Origin: a virus
Virus record (IMG/VR): IMGVR_UViG_3300021368_000878
Coordinates: 1 to 41,977 of that record
Length of the DNA stretch: 41,977 bases
Direction: 5' to 3' (one strand)
In this document: piece by piece, positions 6,171-15,900 of the stretch
How positions within the stretch are numbered: the stretch's first letter is position 1
Layout: every line of letters starts with the position of its first letter
Position numbers and translations under genes: made by a program
The notes under the pieces: model-generated
What the model was told of the DNA's origin: nothing
The model's input: the letters and a program-made list of their open reading frames with translations, nothing else
The model's database searches: none

Positions 6171-9100
6171 AATGCTTTGATTAGATACTTGACCAACATA
6201 TATGGTTCGATCAATGGTATGACCTGATCAGGATCCAAAGAAGCAACTGGAATAATTGGATTTGCCGATGACAATGTAATTGTCAAGTCATTAGCAAATA
6301 TGCCAGATGTATAAGTGGAACCAGCAGCACCCTGAACATTATAACTTTGACTATCATTAACGATTGCCATCTTACCTTCAGATGGGACAAATACTAGTTC
6401 AGTTGTCTGTATATATTCATATCCAATCTCAACAATACCATAGTTATCAGTATTAGCAGCATTGTCATTAGCACCACTAGCAGCACCTCTGTTCTGTCTG
6501 ATAGAGAACCTGACGTTCTCTTGCTGTTGAGATGGTGCTAAATCAATCCAATATGTATACCAATTTGTTGCATTGTTTCCAGTACCATCACCATCGTAAT
6601 TACTTGATAGTTCAGATGCAGTAGGAATGGGAACCATCGTGCCAATAAAACCAGATGATGGGAAATTCAAGTCTTCAGTTGTATTGAAATACAATAGCAA
6701 TTCATCACCACCGTTTTCTGGTGTATCACCACCATTACTACCATTACCTCTTGCTACTTTTACAAATACACGTTTAATTTCAGATGCATCAGTTGTTGGT
6801 AGAACGACATTTCTGTCATTTTGTGTACCACCAAACTTCAAATAATGAGTTGGTGCTTCACTTGTGACTAGTGTAAGGTTCTCTAATTCACCAGTATCAG
6901 CATCAAATCCAACTACTGCATGGTTTCTAACACCAGCGCCATTAAGAATACGAACTCTAGGTGCTTCTGTGTATCCACTACCACTGTTTGTTAGTGAAAT
7001 ACCAGTAATTTTATTATTAGATACAGTAACACTTGCTGCTGCACCTGATCCACCACCACCGCCTTCAAAGACGACTGTTGGTGTTTGTGTTGTTGCCAAC
7101 TTAAATCCAGAGGAAGAACCACTACCAGAACCACTCTGGAAGAAGTTTACGCCATTGTCTGCGTTACCAGAACCACCCTCAAATGGTGATGCTGTGGTTG
7201 GTGTCTCTGTTCCACCTTCTGTTCCCGTTTGTACTTGCCATTCAATCTTAGCATATCCATCACTACCAGCAGCAGAAGATGTACCAGACTGTGATACACC
7301 AGAACCACCTTCACCAACAGTAATAGAAACATTTGACTGTCCAGTCAATACACTTGCTGGAATTTGGACCTGATAGAAACCACCTGATCCACCGCCGCCA
7401 CCGCCTGATGTCCAGTATCCTCTCTCTTCAGCAACAACAACTTTTGCTTTACCATTTGTACCAGCAGGGTTAGAGTTACTTTGAGAAATAACATCACTAA
7501 TATATTGAGTTCTTACAGCAGATAGTCCACGCTTACCACCATATCCTTGTTCGTGACCACCTGATCCACCGCCACCTGCGCCTGGCTGACCGCCTTGAGT
7601 GTCACCGTTACGACCGCAACCGCCGCCGCCTCCGCCGCCTCCGCCACCAGTACAACCATAGCGACCGCCAGTTGCACCAGTACCAGTAAACAATGCCTGT
7701 GATGTTTCAATAACGTTGTTACCTGGAGAGTTTGCAGATTGTCCATTTTGTCCGCAGGATCCTTCACCAAATCCACCTCCACCACCGCCGCCACCAGCGC
7801 CAGCGATTGTAATGTTACCAGATTGTAGTTTTAGAATAGTAGCAGCACCACCGCCGCCACCGTTGTTACTACCATAACCTTCACCTGCTCTACCACCCTT
7901 ACCAGAGTGTGCGGCAGCTGCCTGACCATTATATGCTCTACCAGATTGTCCAGTTTGAACTTGGTATGTTGTTCCTGCTGTTGGGTTTGCAATAGCAATC
8001 TTCATATAAGATCCACTACCACCTTCACCAGCAGCACCACAACCATTACCACCAAAGTTACCACAATCGCGACCACCGCCGCCCCATAGTTCCCATGTGA
8101 TACCATTAATACCGTAGTTAGTATTACTTACAGCAGCAGTCCAGTTTTGAGTGCCAGAACTGTAACTAAACTCAGTAGATACATTACCAGTGGCATTGAC
8201 AATTCTGGTTCTACCTTTAGTTCCATTAGCACCAAAAAGGTTTGTGCCAGGAGTTCCTTCTGAGTTCTCTGGAATTGCAGATGGATTTTCTAGAAGTTTC
8301 TTCCAAAATGGTCCGCTGCCACCGTCTCCACCGCTTCCACCAGTTCCTGGGTTGTTTTGGATGACTTGAACATCACCACTCGCACTACCAGTTTTAGATG
8401 TAGATCCTTGGTTTCCACCTTCACCACCTGAGTTAGTGGAAGCAGCGCCACCTCTGGTGCCACCACCACAATTTAGACGTAAGATACTACCATTAGATCC
8501 AACATCAAATCTAGAAGCTGTACCATTATTACCTTGTTTGCTATAAACAGCACCAGATGCGCCACCACCAACTAAACTGACCGTTGCTTGGTCAATACCT
8601 GAAGGAACTGATGGGTTGTAACTACCAGCGTTGGTATATTCAACAACAGTGGTTTCATAAATTGGTACACCACCACCAATGATAGTTCTACCAGCAATAC
8701 TACTAGTAGAAGTGAAAGTATAGAATACTGGCGTAGCATATCCAGTTTGCTGAACAAATGAACCAGCACCTGCACCACCTGATGCATAGTAGAAACCTGG
8801 CTCTTTAATAGAACCAGAATCTTGGTCACCACCACTCCAGTTGTAAATGTCATATGTACCAACACTATTGTCTAGAATTGGTGCTTTGGATAGAACGTGA
8901 GTGTGGTTGTATGCAATACCGCCTGGTGGTAAGAAACTATTAACCTTACCTGTGCCAGGTTTATATGATACGATATACCTATCACCAGATACTGCCTGAG
9001 GCATACCAGTATCCTGTGGTGCTTCACAGTGCAGCAAGAAGTGAGAGTGTTGTGGAGCACCTGAGATCTTCTTCTCCTGCATTGTAACTTCAATGACTTG

Positions 9101-9988
9101 ACCACCAATGATAGATGCTTCTACAGTATCAACAACACCAGAATAGTTTGCGGTAGTGATATTACCTAGTGAGAACTGACCCTTTTGGGCGTTCTTGTTC
9201 ATGTACCAATTACCATCGATAGTATTAATACCAACGCCTAGTTCAGAGTTACCTACGTTAGGAGTATTTGGACCATAAACAGGACCATTACCAACAATTC
9301 TTTTTGCTTTTAGATCAGGAACTTTAAATGTTCCCATGTTTTCATCTGGCCAATACAACCAAACATTATTTCTATTAATAGATGCAATCGATCCAGCATT
9401 TGGATTAATTCTGACTGCATATGTTACAGTGCCTGTGGTTCCAGTTGTTGAGAATGTAATATTTGGAGGATTTTCTGGATCATATCCTAATCCTGGGTTT
9501 AATACTTCAACACCAGTGATTTGACCAGACGCCATAGAAACACTACAGGTTGCTTGGGTTGGTGTTATACCTTCAAATATTGCATTAGCACCAGTAGGTG
9601 GAGCATCAATTGTTGCAGTAACGGTTCCTGACCAGTTACTACTAGTTGTTAAAACATCAATACCATCACTTGCAATACCACCATAATCATTACCGATTGC
9701 TTCATACAAGGCAGGGTAATCATGGATATAATATTCAGATCCATCACAGTAGATATAACCAGGATATTGATACTCTGGATTATTCTCTGGTTCTGCATCA
9801 CCAGCAATTTCTACATATTTTGTAGTGCCACCAGGACCTGCAGATGAAGTAGGAATGAAACTGTGATCATAAGACCCCTCAGTTGACTTAAGGGTTGTAA
9901 TGATAGTTCCAATACCCTGACTGTCTGGATGCTTGTCAGTGTAATATAGTTCTCTCGTATTTCTATACGTGGGGTTAATTGCTACCAT
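6167..9988 (-). CDS. Tail-collar fibre protein with polyglycine-rich domain
   Basis: A 1273-residue virion protein, probably receptor-binding. The N-terminal part holds a phage tail collar signature (PGYIYCDGSEYYIHDYPALY, then EAIGNDYGG, about residues 75-105). HxH pairs as in metal-binding short tail fibres occur in APQHSHFLLH and AYNHTHVL. Residues about 465-990 are extremely glycine-rich, with runs of 5 to 10 glycines and little hydrophobic residue, resembling the polyglycine-II sandwich of gp38-type adhesins. About residues 980-1040 carry a GGSGAAASVTV...GSGYTEAPRV module also seen in the gp5-like protein. It ends YMLVKYLIKAF, like the two collar proteins upstream. Placed 5 bp after the previous gene. 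Adhesin function is inferred. Confidence 0.85.
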   Translation of the reverse strand: MVAINPTYRNTRELYYTDKHPDSQGIGTIITTLKSTEGSYDHSFIPTSSAGPGGTTKYVEIAGDAEPENNPEYQYPGYIYCDGSEYYIHDYPALYEAIGNDYGGIASDGIDVLTTSSNWSGTVTATIDAPPTGANAIFEGITPTQATCSVSMASGQITGVEVLNPGLGYDPENPPNITFSTTGTTGTVTYAVRINPNAGSIASINRNNVWLYWPDENMGTFKVPDLKAKRIVGNGPVYGPNTPNVGNSELGVGINTIDGNWYMNKNAQKGQFSLGNITTANYSGVVDTVEASIIGGQVIEVTMQEKKISGAPQHSHFLLHCEAPQDTGMPQAVSGDRYIVSYKPGTGKVNSFLPPGGIAYNHTHVLSKAPILDNSVGTYDIYNWSGGDQDSGSIKEPGFYYASGGAGAGSFVQQTGYATPVFYTFTSTSSIAGRTIIGGGVPIYETTVVEYTNAGSYNPSVPSGIDQATVSLVGGGASGAVYSKQGNNGTASRFDVGSNGSILRLNCGGGTRGGAASTNSGGEGGNQGSTSKTGSASGDVQVIQNNPGTGGSGGDGGSGPFWKKLLENPSAIPENSEGTPGTNLFGANGTKGRTRIVNATGNVSTEFSYSSGTQNWTAAVSNTNYGINGITWELWGGGGRDCGNFGGNGCGAAGEGGSGSYMKIAIANPTAGTTYQVQTGQSGRAYNGQAAAAHSGKGGRAGEGYGSNNGGGGGAATILKLQSGNITIAGAGGGGGGGGFGEGSCGQNGQSANSPGNNVIETSQALFTGTGATGGRYGCTGGGGGGGGGGCGRNGDTQGGQPGAGGGGSGGHEQGYGGKRGLSAVRTQYISDVISQSNSNPAGTNGKAKVVVAEERGYWTSGGGGGGSGGFYQVQIPASVLTGQSNVSITVGEGGSGVSQSGTSSAAGSDGYAKIEWQVQTGTEGGTETPTTASPFEGGSGNADNGVNFFQSGSGSGSSSGFKLATTQTPTVVFEGGGGGSGAAASVTVSNNKITGISLTNSGSGYTEAPRVRILNGAGVRNHAVVGFDADTGELENLTLVTSEAPTHYLKFGGTQNDRNVVLPTTDASEIKRVFVKVARGNGSNGGDTPENGGDELLLYFNTTEDLNFPSSGFIGTMVPIPTASELSSNYDGDGTGNNATNWYTYWIDLAPSQQQENVRFSIRQNRGAASGANDNAANTDNYGIVEIGYEYIQTTELVFVPSEGKMAIVNDSQSYNVQGAAGSTYTSGIFANDLTITLSSANPIIPVASLDPDQVIPLIEPYMLVKYLIKAF
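7020..8590 (-). repeat. Polyglycine-coding low-complexity region
   Basis: Inside the collar protein gene the minus strand codes many glycine runs (on the plus strand seen as repeated ccacc/ccgcc units). The runs are separated by short polar stretches such as CGRNGDTQGGQPG and HEQGYGGKRG. The composition differs sharply from the flanking Thr/Asn/Ser-rich regions. It is a protein-level pattern, not a perfect tandem DNA repeat. Confidence 0.8.
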
Positions 9989-9993
9989 TGTCT

Positions 9994-11379
9994 TTAATAC
10001 TTAATGAGATATTCCATGATGATATAAGGACTTGTGACCTGATCTAACGCTGCAACTTGATCAGTTTGCAATGTTAATGTGGTCTGCAAGTTATCAGGTG
10101 ATAACAGAAAACCGTTAGTCTTAATTTTATATGTATGTGTGTTCTGAGTGAGCAAAATCTTGTGGTTATGGATCGTAGGATCTGCTCCTGGTTGATAAGC
10201 TAACTCATCAATTTCAGTAAATGTATTATTGACCTGTGGATATGATGTCTGTGATTTACTGTTAGAGTTGACGTTGAGTGGGACAACATCATACAAACTT
10301 GCACCCTTCCAGTCATTAGGTACACCCTGTCCACCTTGAATATAAGTTGCGGGAACAGTACCATTATCTGAAATGCTACCAGAGTTTGTTTCTACACAAC
10401 CAATCAATGGAACGATCGCGTGTGAAATAAAGTTTGGTGGAGCATAGAAATCAACATCGTCTAGATCAAAGTTTGTTGCTGAGTTTAGCAAACATTGATA
10501 TCTCAAAGAGTTTAGACCACTAGCACCTGATAGGTTATAACAATAGTTTGAGTAGACAACTTCAGCAACACCTGCCTGGTTGTCAACCTGAGATGATCTA
10601 GAAGTAATACCAGATGCAATTGCCCAACATGGTTTTTGGTTTGTACCTGCACCTTCACTATTATTATACTGAGTATTATCCATCCATTTTTGAATTGGAA
10701 TGGTCGATGCAGTATAATAAGATCCTATGCCTTGTCCTCTAGGTCCACCAGTTTCATTGGTAGTCTTAAGTCTTAGTCTATTTGTAGTTGCAAAGTGCAT
10801 GTGAGAATGCAATGCTAGACTGTCAACTGCTTCTTGATCTGTAAAACCAGTATTATTAGTTCCTTTTGTCCATGCTGGTTTACCTTTCAATGCAATCTCT
10901 TGAGAGGGCACAGTAAAATTACCAGTGTAACTAACTGGAATAACTGTTGTATTACCTGATGTTGTACCAGCAGTAGCAGTTGCTTCAATACCCATACCAG
11001 ATCTGCGTCTCTCTGTACCAGACTGGTCATTTTTTACAATATTAATGTATGTACCTGCAGAACCACCTGTAGTTGGTTTTGGGAATTTAGAACCTAGATC
11101 AGGTACAATAAACTCGTCATCATCTACATCGTCAATAGGATCATTACTAATGTCACGCCTAATAAACTTAGATGCACTCCCAACGCCAAGTATTTCAGCG
11201 AGTTGGGGATAGTCTTCCGCTTTGTATACTGTTCCATCACACTTTAAGTATCCTGCAGGTAATCTTTTGATATTATCCTCAGCATTAGGACTTAAACTGG
11301 TTAACTCCACTGGCCATATAATGATACTACCAGTACCAGATCCGTATTTAGATTTTTCTTTTCCTAGGACTACAGGCAT
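9994..11379 (-). CDS. Tail-collar fibre protein, 461 aa
   Basis: A T4 gp12-like structural protein. Residues about 20-65 carry the collar domain (IIIWPVELTSL, then LPAGYLKCDGTVYKAEDYPQ, then LAEIL). This is followed by beta-rich, Thr/Asn/Gly-rich sequence. HxH motifs occur in LALHSHMHFATT and in TIHNHKILL, comparable to the metal-coordinating His pairs of gp12. The C-terminus, PYIIMEYLIKY, matches those of both flanking collar proteins. It starts 1 bp after the stop of the 532-residue paralogue. Probably part of the fibre or baseplate-rim adhesion apparatus; host-binding specificity cannot be inferred. Confidence 0.85.
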   Translation of the reverse strand: MPVVLGKEKSKYGSGTGSIIIWPVELTSLSPNAEDNIKRLPAGYLKCDGTVYKAEDYPQLAEILGVGSASKFIRRDISNDPIDDVDDDEFIVPDLGSKFPKPTTGGSAGTYINIVKNDQSGTERRRSGMGIEATATAGTTSGNTTVIPVSYTGNFTVPSQEIALKGKPAWTKGTNNTGFTDQEAVDSLALHSHMHFATTNRLRLKTTNETGGPRGQGIGSYYTASTIPIQKWMDNTQYNNSEGAGTNQKPCWAIASGITSRSSQVDNQAGVAEVVYSNYCYNLSGASGLNSLRYQCLLNSATNFDLDDVDFYAPPNFISHAIVPLIGCVETNSGSISDNGTVPATYIQGGQGVPNDWKGASLYDVVPLNVNSNSKSQTSYPQVNNTFTEIDELAYQPGADPTIHNHKILLTQNTHTYKIKTNGFLLSPDNLQTTLTLQTDQVAALDQVTSPYIIMEYLIKY

Positions 11380-11380
11380 G

Positions 11381-12979
11381 TCAATATGCTTTAATTAAGA
11401 ACGTACAAATTAAGGCTGGCATTGAAACCTCAGCAATAATATTTAGCGCATCATTGATGTTTTCTGGAGAAACTGTACCTAAACTCACGTTATTTACTGG
11501 GTGAGTTGTTGGTGCTGCCAAAGATCCTCTACCTTGGTTCAATTCAAAACTGCCGTGGTTATGACCCAAGAAGGAAGAACTATTTGGATCTAACTGAGAG
11601 GTAATATTATTTGTAGTTGTTGGATAAGTTGCGTGTTTGAAACTTAATGTTTGGTTTGATAATGCAGTGGTATTAGCACATGGTTGTGATAATTCAATTG
11701 TATAAACATAAGTTGCAGTTGAGTTTCCTTCTCTACTGATACCAGTAATTTGTGTACCAGGGCGTACAACACCATTTAGATATACCCACATAAATGGTAC
11801 AACTTCATCTAATTCATATGCACTACCAATGTTAGCACCTGCAGGTAAATCAATAGAACTAGCATTAGCGGGAATAGTTACACCACTAACTGTAAATGCT
11901 GATGCTGTATCAGGATCATAATTTGTAGTTGGACCAAAGTGATTTCTTCTATTACCAACTTCAATTGGTTTTGGAAATAGTCCTGTCCACGCATCCATTG
12001 CGTGTGTTTTAACTACATCACTATCAGTAACAGTAAATGTATTTGTAGAAGAAGTACCATTATAAATGTAAGACAAATCACTAGCAGCAACCAATCCAGA
12101 TGGGTGTGCTTGTGTAGGTGGCCAGTTCTGTGCAGGAACTTTTGCCCAATAATCTGATCCTTCAAAATTATAAAATCTATCACCACTTGGTAGTGTAAAC
12201 TCGTGTTGTTCATCACCATAGTATGTTGCTTGCACTCTACCATTTTGCCAAGATGGTGCAGTTGCTGCATCCTGCAACTGACATTCAGAGTAACCAAAGT
12301 CATTAACACAACTACCAGAAACACCACCACCAGTTACAATATTAGATGGTTCAAATAAATGAGGACCAGAGAATTGAGCAGTTGCTTTACTATATGTACC
12401 AGGGTGCGAGTGACCAGGAGTGTGGTTGATACCTAGTTTTCTATTAATCGTATAGACTGTAGTTGAGAAGTCTGGTGGTGCAATAGAGATGTTTGTCATC
12501 TTTGCATTCATCACCAATGATGGATCAACAGTAAAATCAATGTCTGTGTTAGCAGAGATTGTAATTGGAATTGGACTTGTTAGACTGATACTACCAAATC
12601 CACCAACTAAAGCATTTCCAGTGTAGCTATTAGTGACCAATACATTATATGCATCTGACTGTCCATATTGATATTCTGATTGTGCCAAATAATTAGGTTC
12701 TAAGTCAATCGGCATCTTCAATGTCATATTTGGCATACGAATTGATCCCTCATATTCGGGGAAATTACCACCAAACTCATCATTAGCACCATATGTGTCA
12801 CCAATAATAGATGTTAGTAGTGGATACCTAGATGCATTTTCTAGTTGTCCACCACAAACAATCCATCCTTTGGGGATATTGGAGAGGGAGAAACCATCGT
12901 TTCCATCCCCACTCCAAGGCATGATAGTGCCAACTTTGGCACTTTTCATGAATTTGATTATTCCGTATCTTACTGCCAT
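11381..12979 (-). CDS. Tail-collar fibre protein, 532 aa
   Basis: Collar-domain protein. Residues about 15-70 read VGTIMPWSGDGNDGFSLSNI, then PKGWIVCGGQLENASRYPLL, then IIGDTYGAN, a textbook tail-collar opening. The rest is Asn/Ser/Thr-rich beta structure with HxH pairs (HTPGHSHPG, FLGHNHGSFEL) and ends MPALICTFLIKAY. It begins 3 bp after the stop of the giant structural gene, so they form one operon. The first Met at 12979 is taken; an internal Met11 is possible. Likely a trimeric fibre or adhesin component. Confidence 0.86.
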   Translation of the reverse strand: MAVRYGIIKFMKSAKVGTIMPWSGDGNDGFSLSNIPKGWIVCGGQLENASRYPLLTSIIGDTYGANDEFGGNFPEYEGSIRMPNMTLKMPIDLEPNYLAQSEYQYGQSDAYNVLVTNSYTGNALVGGFGSISLTSPIPITISANTDIDFTVDPSLVMNAKMTNISIAPPDFSTTVYTINRKLGINHTPGHSHPGTYSKATAQFSGPHLFEPSNIVTGGGVSGSCVNDFGYSECQLQDAATAPSWQNGRVQATYYGDEQHEFTLPSGDRFYNFEGSDYWAKVPAQNWPPTQAHPSGLVAASDLSYIYNGTSSTNTFTVTDSDVVKTHAMDAWTGLFPKPIEVGNRRNHFGPTTNYDPDTASAFTVSGVTIPANASSIDLPAGANIGSAYELDEVVPFMWVYLNGVVRPGTQITGISREGNSTATYVYTIELSQPCANTTALSNQTLSFKHATYPTTTNNITSQLDPNSSSFLGHNHGSFELNQGRGSLAAPTTHPVNNVSLGTVSPENINDALNIIAEVSMPALICTFLIKAY

Positions 12980-12982
12980 GTA

Positions 12983-15900
12983 TCAGAGCTCCATTAACCA
13001 CCAACCGCGTAGATCTGTTGGAATTTCAGATGCGTTTGGATCGCCTACAGCATCACTCGCGCCAACATAAACCAGACCGAAGGATGCATTTCGGGTTTGA
13101 ACGATTAGTTCACCGCTGTTCCATGCGACTGCTGATGCTGCACCCGATCCTGCTACTGCCTTTGTACCAGTGCTATCACCTTGAATTGGAACTGCTGTAG
13201 TTCCGATAGGTAGAGCACGGACAATTAGGTTAGCATTGTAGGATAGGTTACCAGTAATATCAATGAACCTGATCATGTCACCTGTTTGTGCGTCAGATGG
13301 TAGATAAACAACCATGTTGCCACTAGATGATGGGTTACAGAGATAGTTACCATTAGGTTGTAGTGGGTTGTCCACAACCTGTCCAAATCCTGTGGTAGAT
13401 GCTGCGAGATATGTCCAGCGGCGACCACCATTGGAGTTGAGGTATCTGCTAATACCGAAGGCATCGATAGATCCATCTTGATACATGATGAAGTCCTTAG
13501 GACCAGCACCAGTATTACCAGCAGAACCAATATTATCTATATGTACTAACTTATCGCTAGAACTTTCATTGGCGAGGATCTTACCCTTATGATAGAGGGA
13601 AGCACCCATTTCGACAGATCCGTCTTGATTATCAACTTTGAATACATTATCATTGGTGCAAACACCATTTTCTTGACAAACCTGCTTGAATACTCTCAAC
13701 TGACCGTAGATGTCTGCTCTACCATTGAGGTATAGACCAGATCTGCCAGTGACAGGATCAAGAATTGCACCATCACCAGGGTGACCATCATCGTTAGCAA
13801 CACTAAAGATGAGTGTCTTGGCATCTGTGCCAAACATTCTGAGGTTACCACTTGTGAGGTTGAGGTCATCATGGACCCTCAATCTACCACCACCAAAGTA
13901 TCTTCTGATATTTGCTTCTGGTTCATCATTATCATAACTGTCTCTGATGCTCTTAGGCATCTTGACACCAAATGCAGGGTCAACATTACCGTCAATGCTA
14001 TCAGGTAGGAAGAATTCACTACCAATTCTGATAACCTGTGGGTAGTCGAGTTTTTGTGCAACCAGATCACCATTGACCAGTTCGATCTTAATTCGATCTG
14101 GATTTGTGTTAGGTGAAGGTGCCTGTGTTCTACCAGTTGCAGGTAGTGCTGTTGCTAGTTTGGTTGTTCTAGTGTCTTTCTGAACCTTAACGACGACTGC
14201 ACCAACAGTGAAACTTTGAGCAGTTGTTGTTTCCTGAGCACGACCACCACTTGGATAATCAACACTTGTGCTGAATGGAATACGTGGTTCATTAGAACCG
14301 CTATCAACGTATGGAGCAGCAGTAATTCTAATGAATTCTGCCTTAGTTGTACCCTGATAGATTAGAACCAAATCACCTGCACTAAATCCAGTGATGCTGT
14401 TAACAACTAAGAATTGGGTTTGACCACCAGAAAGTGTAGAAGCAAGTAAGGTCTTAGGACCATCAGCTTGAATAGTCTGTGGATCTTCAGTATAGACAAT
14501 TACATCTTCACTTGTGGTATGTGCCGAAGCACTAGACTGATAGTGTGCTTGGAGCGCCCAAACATGTCCCCACTGATTACCAATTACAGTGTCACCCATA
14601 CAAGTGTTAACTTCAAATGTTGGGAACACTCTGTTGGTAAGTGTCAGTTTCTTATCATCTGATGTACCAGCAAATTCATCGAAGATGTCGTTAACAACAG
14701 ATGATGTAGTAGCACCACAACCACCCTCTAGTGTCAGAGAACCATAGATGTTAAGTACAGAATCTTGGTCTGTTTGATCACCAATCGTGATATCACCAGT
14801 TACACTATCGACAATGAATACATTGGTCTCTGTTGCAGTATCACAACCTCTAGTAACAATTAGTTTCTTAGATACCTGATCAAGTTGAGTTACAACCTTG
14901 ACAATCTCACCTTGGTTGAAGTCACCGTCGTCGTTGGTGTCTTCACGATCAACAATAACATAATCATTAGTTGTTAGACCACCACCAAACTGAGAGAGGT
15001 AGAAGTTATCACGAGGACCAGTTGCATCAACAACAGTTGTGGTCCATGTAGCATCAAATGCGATGTTACACTTCCAAACGTTGGTTGCATCTAGGTGATT
15101 ATCAAGATAATCCTTAGCAGGATTTAGTTGCTGTAACTTATACTTGGTAAAGGAACCAAGTGGATGACGCTTAACCTTGAGGTAGTAAGGAGCAGATTCT
15201 GCACCTTGTAGACCATCTTCAGTAATTCTGACAAGTTCAGGATAACGCTCAGAGTTACCAGATCCAGTAGGAGCAGTATCAATGAGTAGATAATCACCTG
15301 CTTGGAAGTAAGGAGTTGGTCTATACTTCATTGGGAGATAGAACTCATCACCAGTGATTGCTGGTAGATCAGCACCTTCAGCGCCTGCTCCACTCTTGCT
15401 CTCTTGGAAGTTGGTTCCACCCCATACACCAGCACCAGCAGTATCAACTCTGTTGAAACCAGCAGCGAGTTCTGCAGTTGTTGGAGCGTTAAAGTCAGCG
15501 ACTGTAATTACACCAACGTTGATGATATCGATGTTGCTGTTAAATGTGTTCTGACCGAGAACACCGCTAGGATGAGCGAAGTCATCAGTACCAAGTTGTC
15601 CTCTATCACCCTCAAAGGAGTAAGAAGCATTACCACCACAGAGTTTGATGTCAGCATTGAAACGTGCATTAGCATCAACAACAAAGTTATTTCTAACTGT
15701 TGTAGTACCACCCTGACCACCAATAGTGATTAGAGATGCGTTGGTAGCAAAGTTAACTGTCTGTGTCTGAGTGGTGAAGAAGTTAAGAACACCTGCTTCA
15801 GATCTTACTGTGACAACCTGATCAGGATTAGTTTCATCACCACCAGTTGTTCTGTTAGCACCGATTAGTAGATCACCAGCAAGACTTGTCTGTCTGGTTC

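Noticed and set aside
6167-9988. Possible assembly artefact in the glycine-rich gene
   Set aside because: The frame is open throughout with protein-like sequence before and after, and glycine runs of this type are known in phage adhesins.
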